Shown here piece by piece: positions 21,902-29,948 of a DNA stretch of 31,724 nt (position 1 is the first letter of the stretch; every line of letters starts with the position of its first letter). Under the pieces are notes generated by a model. That model did no database searches and was not told the origin of the DNA. It saw only the letters and a program-made list of their open reading frames with translations. This stretch comes from a virus: positions 1 through 31,724 of IMG/VR virus record IMGVR_UViG_3300032278_000069; one strand, written 5' to 3'. The position numbers and the translations under genes were made by a program.

Positions 21902-23749
21902 TTAAACTAGTGAACCGAATGAGCCTGGATATAGTTCTTCGTCTCTTGATCTTCGTCTAGAAACTAAGGCTAAATATTCCTCTGGAGACATTCTTCCTGG
22001 TAGACCGAAGTTATACGCCCCAGCGGCAGCGGGGGAACCCTGTGGTCTAGACGCAGCAGTTCTAGCCGCATCTTCTAACCTACCTCTTTCGGATTGTAAT
22101 TGAGCCATGATTCTTTGTAGTTCATCTTCGCCCTGAGTGGCCTGATACTTTTCTATCTCGGCCCTAAGAGCTTCTAATGATCCTTCAGCAGCTCCAACCT
22201 GACCTACTCCAGTGTAGCCAAGCCTAGATCCTGTGAGCATCGATTGAGCTTGCTGTTCCAAGGACGTTCTTTTCTGAGCTAGTTGCTCTAACTTGTCTTC
22301 TACAGATTGTGCCTGACCCTTGTAAGCGCCCATAGCTTCTTCTGCTTTAGCCCCAGCTCCGTATGCTGTTACATCGCTAGCGCCTCTACCTATCTTATCT
22401 AAAAGTCTTCGCATAGCAGCTTCATCATATAAAGGAGTAGTCCCTAGAGTTGTCCCATACGGAGACGCAGCTGATTTTAATGCGTCAAGTTCGCTAAAGC
22501 GTTTAGTTCTTGCGGCACCAGCTGCAGTCTCAGCTTCACCAAGAGTAGTTTGTACTCCGCTGAAATCAAACGGTAGTTTAGACGCGAACCGACCTATGCC
22601 AGCACGTTCTGCTGCTGCTTCATCTTCTATTGCTTCTATGTCGGATAGATTTTTAGTACCTAATCTTCCACCTCTGCCTTTGAGGTATCCAGCAGTTGAT
22701 CCATAGTCCCTTATTGCCTGCTCAATTCTGCGTTCTTCTGCTGTTCTATCACTTAATAGTTTTTGTCCACCAGTAGCTACGGTTTGTATATCTGTTAGTT
22801 CAGGATTGAAATCGAAATCTAGTTTAGATCTAAAGTCGCGTACACCCTGGGTTTTAGTTAAAAGATCCTGCAACATAGCATCTATTTCAGTTTTGTTAGT
22901 GATGTCGTAACCACCCAAAGATGATTCATGTCCGCTTATGCCAGTTCTTAAAGTTTTCCCATAGTCAGTTATTCTTTTTTCTTCAGCTACTCTTTTGTCT
23001 ATTAAATCTTGGAGACCAGTACCTACTGTTGTATACCTACTACCGAACCCTAAGTCCCCAGCAAATAAATTGTTGTCTATTCCAGCAGTAGTTTGGGCCT
23101 TCTCTGCGCCAAGCGTGGATATATCGTCGTATACCCTGCCTCCAGGAAGTGCCGCCCTGGTTACTCCGGTGCCGTATCCAGTAAGGGAGCGTTCGAGTGC
23201 GCCTAAATCCCTAGTTTGCTCCCCTTTGTAATCACCCCATTCTTGGCGTTTAGTTTGCCCGGTACTTAAAAGATCGCGTAAGGCTTGTTCGTTCCTACTT
23301 ACTTGGCCCGCTACAGATTCCATAGATCTGCCAGTTATTGAAGGCATCGCGCCTGATAGCCCTATGTCGGAAGCGCTCCAGGTTTGATTAGAAGAACCTG
23401 ACTCGCCGTATTTCGATGGGTCCCAAGGTAGCGTAACATTCCAACTAGTTTTTAAAGATTCGTTAGGACTCCTTAATCCGCTGAGTGTGCCAGCTCTGCT
23501 TGTCGAGGAAGCTATTCGGCTTCTTAAATTTTTCTCACTTTGTGTGTAATCTAGATCTCCTATCTGTGTCTTTGCTCCGCTTGCCTGAGTCCAGATATTG
23601 CCTATGCCTGTGTTCCATTTGTTCCGAGCTGACATTTCTCGGTTCCAGCCACCTTGTGCTGCGCTTTTTAGGCGACCCTTCTCTCCAGCAATCCAACTTG
23701 TTCGAGCCGATGATTCCTTATAAGGATCTTTAGGTGCGTACATTCCCAT
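21902..23749 (-). CDS. Repeat-containing structural/ejection protein, 615 aa
   Basis: No family recognised. The middle carries four degenerate repeats of about 70-85 residues, marked by YG-x-[TG] at 192, 263, 349 and 431. These are preceded by an E/R-rich helix (VAEEKRITDYGKT, TAEERRIEQAIRDYGST) and the last three are bounded by a strand-like L-x-F-x-F (233-236, 310-314, 392-396). The ends are Ser/Gly/Thr-rich, and the last residues are EELYPGSFGSLV. GGAG lies about 8 bases before ATG 23749, directly after the stop of the 163-aa gene. It is the first of the four big ejection-type genes and is likely part of the virion, perhaps an internal core or tail-tip component. The repeats could form stacked helical hairpins; that is inference. 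Confidence 0.6.
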   Translation of the reverse strand: MGMYAPKDPYKESSARTSWIAGEKGRLKSAAQGGWNREMSARNKWNTGIGNIWTQASGAKTQIGDLDYTQSEKNLRSRIASSTSRAGTLSGLRSPNESLKTSWNVTLPWDPSKYGESGSSNQTWSASDIGLSGAMPSITGRSMESVAGQVSRNEQALRDLLSTGQTKRQEWGDYKGEQTRDLGALERSLTGYGTGVTRAALPGGRVYDDISTLGAEKAQTTAGIDNNLFAGDLGFGSRYTTVGTGLQDLIDKRVAEEKRITDYGKTLRTGISGHESSLGGYDITNKTEIDAMLQDLLTKTQGVRDFRSKLDFDFNPELTDIQTVATGGQKLLSDRTAEERRIEQAIRDYGSTAGYLKGRGGRLGTKNLSDIEAIEDEAAAERAGIGRFASKLPFDFSGVQTTLGEAETAAGAARTKRFSELDALKSAASPYGTTLGTTPLYDEAAMRRLLDKIGRGASDVTAYGAGAKAEEAMGAYKGQAQSVEDKLEQLAQKRTSLEQQAQSMLTGSRLGYTGVGQVGAAEGSLEALRAEIEKYQATQGEDELQRIMAQLQSERGRLEDAARTAASRPQGSPAAAGAYNFGLPGRMSPEEYLALVSRRRSRDEELYPGSFGSLV

Positions 23750-23750
23750 T

Positions 23751-24242
23751 TTAGTTCTCCGACACTGCTTCTTTTAATATGGCGGGCTCTTCTAGCCATT
23801 CCTTAAACGTTTCGCCTTTACTTACTGTGTGATCACCAATCTTACGGAGTACTGTTCTCGCATGTTCGTACCCTCCGCAAATCATGGCAACGATTAAATA
23901 TACGTTTATAGCTTCCCTATTTACGTACCCAAACATTTGTTTAAACTCAATATCACTCTTCTTCCATTCGTTGCTAGCATCCCACATTAATATATCCGAG
24001 CCTATGGCGGGCATTAACGTGTTTTTATGTGCGCTGAAAAAGTCATTAAGTTGTAGCTCAACAGCTGATGTATAAAGAATGTCCGCCATCGTAGTAGAAA
24101 AATCTTTCGGTTCTTCGTCTACTAAATCGTCGGCTATTCTTATAACTCTTCCTAAAATTTCTAGGAAAAGGGCTGCAGATTTATCGCCATTAGCGATCAT
24201 TACTAATCTGTCAAGATAAGCAACTTGAGTATCTTGTTCCAT
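23751..24242 (-). CDS. All-helical 163-aa protein of unknown function (late operon)
   Basis: A compact, acidic, mostly helical protein with no signal peptide and no obvious membrane span, although YVNREAINVYLIVAMICGG near 115-133 is hydrophobic. There is an acidic patch (IADDLVDEEPKDF) near 36-48. No catalytic motif is clear. Its ATG shares one base with the stop of the tail-fibre gene (TAATG), and it ends one base before the 615-aa gene. A position between fibre and ejection proteins suggests a virion part, or a chaperone for fibre or core assembly, but I cannot tell these apart. The frame, length and coupled start make it a real gene. Confidence 0.62.
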   Translation of the reverse strand: MEQDTQVAYLDRLVMIANGDKSAALFLEILGRVIRIADDLVDEEPKDFSTTMADILYTSAVELQLNDFFSAHKNTLMPAIGSDILMWDASNEWKKSDIEFKQMFGYVNREAINVYLIVAMICGGYEHARTVLRKIGDHTVSKGETFKEWLEEPAILKEAVSEN

Positions 24243-26074
24243 TACGACAGTCTGCTAGTACCTAGTGAAATACTTAGGTTAAGAGCGTTAGAAGAGTTGG
24301 TGATAATGTAACCAACAGTCTTTGCTATTGTACTTCCATCTACGTTTATAGACGAAGATAAGGTAACGTTTATACCAGCAGCAGAGACATTATATAAAGT
24401 ACCAGTACCTGCTCCGTTTATAGCTAACTGCAAATCACACGTACCAGAATCAACAGTAATATAAACTGCATCTATGTTGACCTTCTGTTTATAGATTCTT
24501 TTTATTTCATAAGTAGCATTTTTAACTACGGTTAATCCTACTGGATCATGAAATAAAGTTGCTACGGCAGTAGCTGTAGTACCGCCACCACTAGAGAATG
24601 CTACTGTCGGGGGAGTGGTGTATCCAGATCCACCGGAAGTAAGGGTGATGAGATTTACTATGTTACTGGCGATAGTGCATGTAGCGGCAGCTCCAGTTCC
24701 TCCTCCGCCAGTAAAGGAAATTGTTGGGGCAGAAGAATAAGATGTGCCTCCAAAAGCAGGACTCGTTAATATGAGTTGCTCAACTCTAGTATTGCCTACT
24801 GGGTGATGGTGTATGGTCTCCTGAGAAATAGTATCTGGGAGTTGGGCCTCTGGAATTTTTGTTGAAGTATCCAGAGTAGCCACACCACTTGCTGTTCCGC
24901 GCTGTGAAAGTGGTATCGTGGCTGACAAATCTACATCCTGGAATACCATAGCGGTACCAGTCCCGTTTATATGCAGTGCCTTTCCAGCGTCAGTAGTAGC
25001 GAATGTAGGTAGAGTTGATTCCGGGCTAGTATTTATAAACTGAGTTCCGTCATAGAACAAAAGTTTGTTAGGCGTAGTTCCGGTATTAAGCCACAAGTCT
25101 CCTGTAGCAGGACCAGTAGGAGTTGTACCTGCACTAGTTAGCTTAGCTTTTGAAGTTAGTGCGGTAGAGAGTCCTGAGACTTTCGCCTGGGTAATTTCAT
25201 TAGCATCTACAGTAATCTTTCCAAAATCGATAAGGCCTGTGGTTGTATCTACATAGCCGGACTCAAGCATAATTCCAGTCACAGCCTGGGATGCTACGTT
25301 CTCTACCATATAAATGGTGACGGTATTACCAGTTGTAACGCCAGCGGTGAAAGTTACAGTATTAGATGTTGCGTCTGAGGTGTAATCGTATGATCCACCC
25401 TCTCTTTGGAGGATACCGTTTTTATAAACGTTAAGAGCGGTATCGCTGTCATGGACAAATGCGAATACTGATTGCGTACCAGTTGTTACATAATCTGTTC
25501 TGGTATAACCAGTAATTGAAGTAGTCCTTACTTTAAATATAGTTACCTTATCGCCATTAGTTAGGTTTGCATTAAAGGTAACTGCGCCAGCACTACCAGA
25601 TCCCGCAGTAGTACTAGTCGTGTAATCGTAAGATCCCCCGGATCTCTTTAAGAGTCCGTTTACATATACCAGTATCTCGTCGGTAGATACGTGCGCGTAG
25701 TCAAAAACAGAAAGCCCAGTACCTCCGGTTGCCGCTGTTTGGTCAGACCTGGTGTGGAATATAGGGGCTCCAATTTCACCTACTACAGATCCGGCAGCAC
25801 CAGTAATCTCAGCTAATGTAACTAGGGTGTTCCACCCAGCTTCTGCATCTGTGTATGTGCCAACCCTCCACTGGATACCGGCTGAAGAATCCTTTCTTAA
25901 TTCTATGGGTCCATCAAATACTCCATCCTCATCGAAAAGGGTATCGAATAGTTCTCCTACGGTCTTGTCGCCAAGTTCGGCGGCATTGATGTACCGTATC
26001 AGATTCTCGAATTCTGTATTTATGTTTCCAGAGGACACATAATTACTAGGGAACTCTTGTCTTAATCTTGCCAT
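24242..26074 (-). CDS. Tail fibre protein, 610 aa
   Basis: The N-terminal part (1-110) is the presumed virion-attachment end. Residues about 125-183 and 201-258 are two copies of a fibre repeat: a VYVNG or VYKNG turn (140, 220), GGSYDYT (146, 226), a Thr-rich strand and a GD/GN-x-VTI strand. Later come VATLDTSTKIPEAQLPD (near 398-414), a common fibre linker, and two copies of a Y-x2-[AP]P-T-[IV]-x-F Gly-rich motif (446-466, 485-505). The tip (about 520-610) is beta-rich and Ser/Thr/Asn-rich. It should form a trimer that binds the host surface. I choose ATG 26074, 4 bases after the tail-hub stop, since the extension to 26119 lies inside that gene. The stop overlaps the next ATG. Confidence 0.8.
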   Translation of the reverse strand: MARLRQEFPSNYVSSGNINTEFENLIRYINAAELGDKTVGELFDTLFDEDGVFDGPIELRKDSSAGIQWRVGTYTDAEAGWNTLVTLAEITGAAGSVVGEIGAPIFHTRSDQTAATGGTGLSVFDYAHVSTDEILVYVNGLLKRSGGSYDYTTSTTAGSGSAGAVTFNANLTNGDKVTIFKVRTTSITGYTRTDYVTTGTQSVFAFVHDSDTALNVYKNGILQREGGSYDYTSDATSNTVTFTAGVTTGNTVTIYMVENVASQAVTGIMLESGYVDTTTGLIDFGKITVDANEITQAKVSGLSTALTSKAKLTSAGTTPTGPATGDLWLNTGTTPNKLLFYDGTQFINTSPESTLPTFATTDAGKALHINGTGTAMVFQDVDLSATIPLSQRGTASGVATLDTSTKIPEAQLPDTISQETIHHHPVGNTRVEQLILTSPAFGGTSYSSAPTISFTGGGGTGAAATCTIASNIVNLITLTSGGSGYTTPPTVAFSSGGGTTATAVATLFHDPVGLTVVKNATYEIKRIYKQKVNIDAVYITVDSGTCDLQLAINGAGTGTLYNVSAAGINVTLSSSINVDGSTIAKTVGYIITNSSNALNLSISLGTSRLS

Positions 26075-26078
26075 GGTT

Positions 26079-27596
26079 TCATCTCTTCGCCTTCTTTGGC
26101 TCTCTTGTATTAATAGCAAATCCCACTAGCCTAAAAAGGCCACTGGATTGTAGGGTGAACTTCAGCTGTACTCCCCTGAAGCGGACATCAAATTTTCTTT
26201 CATATTGTGCGGATAATGGCACGTCGGCAATAAATGTGTCGTCCACCTCGCCAGGGGTAACATCGAATTTCATTGATGCCAAATCGTTGCCATTTTCATC
26301 CTTAGCCTCTACTGTAAGTATGCCATTCCCTTGGGCCTGTATAATCATGCTATAAGCATCCTTAGTCTCGGATATAGAACCACACCATAATATAGGTGTT
26401 TGTACGATCATCTCAGGTTTTGTATCCCCAGCCTCATCTACTTTCTTTATGTCGTACACACCACCAGATGTTCCGTACACCAGGTCTCCGGCCAGGAAAG
26501 CGCCGGATCTAGCGTTAATGAATGATCCAGTACTCCACTTAGGAAGACCCCCCACTTCTGGATTCAATGTCAGGGTAAGTCTTTTAGAATAAAGACCACC
26601 TTCTTGCGGAAAAAATATATGGTACTGGCCTTCGTCCTGGTCAAATACAGCTCCTACGTCTTCTAAATTACCCACATCTGCGAGCATTGACCTATATGTG
26701 AGTTCAACCTTATCCGACATAGACTGGCTATAAACAAGAATGCCGTTATCTTCTGATCTAACAATAGAATGAACGCCATTTCTAGAGCAAAATAATATGT
26801 CAGTACCGGCGTGAGCTATAGAATTGTTAGAGATGGTACCTATGTTGATGTTAGCCCTGTCGTCTAAGTACCACTGAGTTATATCAGGGTCAATTTTGTA
26901 CACAAAACATCTATCACTGGTAAACACGCAAAGCCTGTTTTGTTCGAAACTAGCTATACCTTTTATTACGTCAGCGGTTCCTAGTATGTTTGCTATGTTT
27001 ATATATCCAGCTCTTAGTATGCTTGCCTCATCATCTCTTTCATCATCAGGAAATACTTCTTCATTATCCACTCTGGATAAATGAATCTCAGTTTCTCTTC
27101 CTGGAATACCGGCTACTACCATCCTTCTTTGTACAGCTGTAGCGTAGGCTGGAGAAAGTAGTGCTAAGGCTGCGGATGAGGTAGCCTTCCATGAATAGCC
27201 ATCGAAGCTATACGGCGGCAACGCTAGAGAGCAGAAATGAACCTTCTTATTAAATACAGTGCTGGATATTTTCGCTCCCAATGGATGAACATCAAGAACT
27301 ACGTCATCATCTGTATTAAACTTTACCCCGCCACCAGTAGTTTCAGCCCAAGCTAATTTGCCAGGCGTATAGAAAACTAGATGGTCTATTCGTTTCTCGC
27401 CCTTGCGAAATGTAGCCGCTGGGTCTCTGACTATCTGCCCTCTCCAATCGCAATACCCATTATCTAATACGGATAAATGCTGGTCTTTTCCAGTATCTTG
27501 GGATCTTATGTCCCTAGAACTATCCAGGCCAGAGAATGTCTCGTAAGTATGGGCTCTTACTTCTACACCAGATCTGGTGTGAGTACTCGATGTCAT
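26079..27596 (-). CDS. Tail hub / DNA stabilization protein (P22 gp10-like)
   Basis: A 505-aa beta-rich protein. Its end, near FDVRFRGVQLKFTLQSSG, and the many short strands (GRETEIHLSRVD, RLCVFTSDRCFVYKID, SRNGVHSIVRSEDNG) match the beta-propeller-like 'phage stabilisation' family of P22 gp10, which has the place of T7 gp12 in the tail. Such proteins form the hub under the portal and adaptor, close the packaged capsid, and hold the fibres. Its ATG overlaps the stop of the adaptor gene (ATGA), and the fibre gene starts 4 bases after its end. The neighbours on both sides (adaptor and fibre) support the call. It is longer than P22 gp10-type proteins but within reason. Confidence 0.75.
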   Translation of the reverse strand: MTSSTHTRSGVEVRAHTYETFSGLDSSRDIRSQDTGKDQHLSVLDNGYCDWRGQIVRDPAATFRKGEKRIDHLVFYTPGKLAWAETTGGGVKFNTDDDVVLDVHPLGAKISSTVFNKKVHFCSLALPPYSFDGYSWKATSSAALALLSPAYATAVQRRMVVAGIPGRETEIHLSRVDNEEVFPDDERDDEASILRAGYINIANILGTADVIKGIASFEQNRLCVFTSDRCFVYKIDPDITQWYLDDRANINIGTISNNSIAHAGTDILFCSRNGVHSIVRSEDNGILVYSQSMSDKVELTYRSMLADVGNLEDVGAVFDQDEGQYHIFFPQEGGLYSKRLTLTLNPEVGGLPKWSTGSFINARSGAFLAGDLVYGTSGGVYDIKKVDEAGDTKPEMIVQTPILWCGSISETKDAYSMIIQAQGNGILTVEAKDENGNDLASMKFDVTPGEVDDTFIADVPLSAQYERKFDVRFRGVQLKFTLQSSGLFRLVGFAINTREPKKAKR

Positions 27597-28111
27597 GAAG
27601 CTGCCTTATATTGACCAGTAATTGGGCTTGTCCTTTTGCCTTGCCTAGTGGTTGACGCAACATCGTCATCTACAACTCTAAGTCTGATGGGCGTATTAAA
27701 ACCACCGGCTCCATCATTGTCTGTTCTGTTGAGTCTATCCCATAATTCTGAATTCATAACACGATAATATGCGGGAGCATAAACTGCTACCTTGTCACTA
27801 CCCTGTTGTACAGAATATGCAAAAAGAAGGCCAGCTATCATTATATTGTCATTAACTGGTCGTATATCACTTGGGTGTACATAGTAGTCAAGCTCTACTT
27901 TTGCTGTATCAGCAGGATGGTCCCAATATGGGTGGCCCCTGACTTCATCTAGAATCTGGTTTGCAAATTCTAGGAACATCATCATCACCTCACCATCTAC
28001 GCTAGCTGGGTGGAAGTCGCCAAACCTACGTAATGCCGACATAGTTAGATATTCCAGTGGGCTATTGTTCTTATTGGGTATGTGCGGTGATAGGTCTCTG
28101 GTTTCTGCCAT
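27593..28111 (-). CDS. Head-tail adaptor protein (P22 gp4 / T7 gp11-like)
   Basis: A 172-aa protein with helices at about 18-60 (LTMSALRRFGDF, MMMFLEFANQILDEVRGHPYW) and a helical end of the core (KVAVYAPAYYRVMNSELWDRL), followed by a flexible C-terminal arm rich in Arg/Thr. This layout is that of the ring of adaptors attached to the portal after packaging. It lies directly between the capsid gene and the tail-hub gene, as expected. GGAG is 9 bases before ATG 28111, immediately after the T-run of the capsid-gene terminator, so it is read by transcripts that pass the terminator or start near it. The stop overlaps the hub start as ATGA. Confidence 0.7.
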   Translation of the reverse strand: MAETRDLSPHIPNKNNSPLEYLTMSALRRFGDFHPASVDGEVMMMFLEFANQILDEVRGHPYWDHPADTAKVELDYYVHPSDIRPVNDNIMIAGLLFAYSVQQGSDKVAVYAPAYYRVMNSELWDRLNRTDNDGAGGFNTPIRLRVVDDDVASTTRQGKRTSPITGQYKAAS

Positions 28112-28123
28112 TGTTGAAACTCC

Positions 28124-28159
28124 AAAAAAATAGGGCCACGGCGTAGTGCCGTGACCCTA
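28124..28159 (-). terminator. Intrinsic terminator after the capsid gene
   Basis: Read on the minus strand, TAGGGTCACGGC (28159-28148) pairs with GCCGTGGCCCTA (28142-28131) over a 5-base loop, with a single G-U pair, and is followed by seven T residues (28130-28124). It lies about 33 bases past the capsid stop. It likely keeps tail-gene mRNA below capsid mRNA, as downstream genes on the same strand need read-through. Confidence 0.9.
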
Positions 28160-28191
28160 ATATGCTTAAAAAACTGAGGTTGGTCGTCCTA

Positions 28192-29379
28192 TTACGCTAC
28201 GGCCGTCCAGTTTTTAATGTGCGCATGGACCTTGTCCTGGAGCAGCTCTAGGCCACACTCAGTCAGGTACTCATGCTTCACCGCATCTTCATCTGGGCTC
28301 TGACGATCTCTTAACAGCTGAGTATCACGTCCCTTGAGGAAACGATAACGCACATATGGCAGGTCGATAATGACCATTGAATTGGCCATTTCCGGGATCT
28401 GCCGGAATTGTGGGTGGAGATGAACCAGAAGATCACCAGCGAAAGTCGAGTAACGAGTCATGCTTACGCCGTACGTTCCTTCGACAACGGTTGGGGACCA
28501 GCGGTCTTTTCCGATCTTCTGCAGGTTGCTTGCAACACGCGCACCACAGAATGCCAGTTTCTGATTTGAACCGAAAGCAAAAATGTTCTCAATCAGCTCT
28601 TTATCCAGTTCATCTTCAGTAATGCCGCCACCGGAATAACTACCGGCAGTCGCATCAATGTTGATGGTTAATGAATTAAGAAGCCCACCAGTAAAGCGGG
28701 TAGGTTGAGCAGTGGAGCCGTTGGACTCGTGTTTGTAGCCCCAGAACATAGCGCGTTCGATATCGCTCATATGGAGTTTCAAACCTTTGGTCGTCACCTC
28801 GTCTTCCTTATCGCCAGTTCGGAGGTAGGTCGAACGTAACGTGTTCGTTACCTTGAAGGCTGTTCGGAAAATCTGGGTGTAGTTGGATACCACAGTTGCA
28901 TCAAAAGACACTGCCGTTGGGCTAACGTCCCCTTCAACTGCCGCGAAGCCACCGATGATTAAATCGGCGTTATCGGCAATCTGATGGGATGTAGCACCAA
29001 TGTTCCTTTCAACCGTAAGAGTGGTTGCATTAGGGGCATCTGCGGAACAACGCATTACTTCACCGGTATCAACGTTTATGATAAGAGCACCTTTTACACA
29101 GAACTTCGTGCGGTCGGTACCACTACCACCGTCAACGGTAATTGCAGTGCCGGTTGTATTGGCAATTGCACCGTTAACGACTAATTTCCGATCTGGCATT
29201 TCATCACGGAAGTTTTTGTACTCAGGGTCATCTGTAGGCTCGCTCTGAGTCATAGCGAGCAAAGCATTCAGAGGCGCTGTGCCATTCGGCTCCAGCAGCG
29301 TGAATAGCTCACGGTAGTTTTTGGGGCGAAAGTCAACACCAAACTCGCCAGTGCCCCGTAAACCTTGGATAGCTGCCAT
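28192..29379 (-). CDS. Major capsid protein
   Basis: A 395-aa protein at the expected place between the scaffold and the adaptor. It has an N-terminal arm (GEFGVDFRPKNYRELFTLLE), a beta-rich inserted region near 65-140 (TAITVDGGSGT, DTGEVMRCS), a central helical block (about 155-225) and a C-terminal beta part (YVRYRFLKGRDTQLL). The size, composition and context match podovirus capsid proteins of the HK97 fold. AAGGAGGT sits 7 bases before ATG 29379, the strongest SD of the late genes. Arg codons are nearly all CGN in this gene, whereas neighbours often use AGA/AGG, in keeping with very high expression. A terminator follows. A fold match from sequence alone is not possible. Confidence 0.82.
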   Translation of the reverse strand: MAAIQGLRGTGEFGVDFRPKNYRELFTLLEPNGTAPLNALLAMTQSEPTDDPEYKNFRDEMPDRKLVVNGAIANTTGTAITVDGGSGTDRTKFCVKGALIINVDTGEVMRCSADAPNATTLTVERNIGATSHQIADNADLIIGGFAAVEGDVSPTAVSFDATVVSNYTQIFRTAFKVTNTLRSTYLRTGDKEDEVTTKGLKLHMSDIERAMFWGYKHESNGSTAQPTRFTGGLLNSLTINIDATAGSYSGGGITEDELDKELIENIFAFGSNQKLAFCGARVASNLQKIGKDRWSPTVVEGTYGVSMTRYSTFAGDLLVHLHPQFRQIPEMANSMVIIDLPYVRYRFLKGRDTQLLRDRQSPDEDAVKHEYLTECGLELLQDKVHAHIKNWTAVA

Positions 29380-29530
29380 AGTAAATACCTCCTTGGTATA
29401 AAAGCAGTTAAAAAGTTTTCGGTTAAGCGAATTCGCTGCAGCTGCGGGATGTCCTTCGCATAAACAGCATCGCTATACAAGAGCCGTAGCGCCTGTAGAA
29501 CAATATATACAGTATAGGTGAGTAGGTTTT
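29380..29530 (-). promoter_or_regulatory. Capsid-gene leader with stacked palindromes and an SD
   Basis: The 151-base gap between the small membrane gene and the capsid start contains a strong SD (AAGGAGGT, 29394-29387), a perfect 10-bp palindrome GCGAATTCGC (29427-29436) and an 8-bp palindrome GCAGCTGC (29438-29445). There is also a small hairpin AGTAGG/CCTACT near its right end (29521-29540). AT-rich TATACTGTATATA (near 29504-29516) could belong to a promoter, but I see no convincing -35/-10 pair. Confidence 0.4.
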
Positions 29531-29737
29531 CTACCCTACTTTATACATACTTTCGTAAATACGTTCGACCATTTCACTAGTTGTAGTAGTGAATATAGGA
29601 GGGAATATAGCGTGTATTAAACAGACTACAGAGGCTATAAAAAGACAGGCAGAGAAACATATAGCCCTTTTAAAGTGCCCCCAGTAGGAGGTACCTACCT
29701 CTTCGTAATGCCTTCTGAAAAAATCGAATGCGCTCAT
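29531..29737 (-). CDS. Small single-span membrane protein, 68 aa
   Basis: The N-terminal half is charged and aromatic (MSAFDFFRRHYEEVGTSYWG), followed by one hydrophobic span at about 24-48 (RAICFSACLFIASVVCLIHAIF) and a short Thr/Glu-rich tail. No family is recognised. The start ATG 29737 lacks a near SD; a GAGG lies 14 bases up, inside the base of a strong hairpin. It sits between scaffold and capsid, a place where podoviruses sometimes carry small extra genes. A holin or envelope protein is possible, yet nothing in the sequence proves it. Confidence is moderate, as short frames like this can be chance. Confidence 0.48.
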   Translation of the reverse strand: MSAFDFFRRHYEEVGTSYWGHFKRAICFSACLFIASVVCLIHAIFPPIFTTTTSEMVERIYESMYKVG

Positions 29738-29748
29738 CTTGAATAAGT

Positions 29749-29808
29749 GGTCCTCGACTGCCTAGTGGAGGAGGAGCGTTATGGAGAAACGAGTGGCAGC
29801 CGAGGACC
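29749..29808. other. Long hairpin between scaffold and capsid genes
   Basis: GGTCCTCGACTGCC (29749-29762) and GGCAGCCGAGGACC (29795-29808) are complementary at 13 of 14 positions around a 32-base loop. No T-run follows on either side, so it is not an intrinsic terminator. On the minus-strand late mRNA the loop shows CUCCUCCUCC, complementary to SD sequences; on the plus strand it shows GGAGGAGGAG and an ATG. It may be an RNase III-type processing site or a translational control element. Confidence 0.55.
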
Positions 29809-29948
29809 GGTGTATCTACAGAGGTCTATTTCTTTCCGCGTTTTTAGCCGCGGCCAGTCTTTGCATAGTGTCGTCAACCTCATCTGTTGGAGCTGCGGCA
29901 GTAGCAGGTGTGGCTGGCCCTGATCCTATTGATCCAGTAACTGCTTGA
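29781..29948 (+). CDS. Possible antisense small membrane protein, 55 aa
   Basis: An unusual frame opposite the end of the scaffold gene. ATG 29781 has an excellent SD (GGAGGAGGAG, 29767-29776) in a non-coding gap, exposed in the loop of the hairpin. The 55-aa product has a charged N-terminus (MEKRVAAEDRCIYRG) and a long hydrophobic Ala/Ser/Val stretch (about 16-46). It runs against all the late genes and no plus-strand promoter is evident. Ala/Val-rich frames easily arise opposite Ala-rich genes, so most of the coding part may be chance; the SD is the only independent support. Confidence 0.2.
   Translation: MEKRVAAEDRCIYRGLFLSAFLAAASLCIVSSTSSVGAAAVAGVAGPDPIDPVTA

Noticed and set aside
23751-24242. 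IADDLVDE motif as a sign of an isoprenoid-synthase-like enzyme
   Set aside because: Only one acidic motif, the protein is too short, and the setting is structural.
29268-29480. 70-aa minus-strand frame overlapping the capsid start
   Set aside because: TTG start without SD, and it overlaps the capsid gene, which has a strong SD, by over 100 bases.
29490-29525. Resemblance of the minus-strand sequence CTACTCACCTATACTG to a T7 RNA polymerase promoter
   Set aside because: It needs a gap to align, lacks the GGG start, and I find no second copy before other genes and no phage RNA polymerase in the window.
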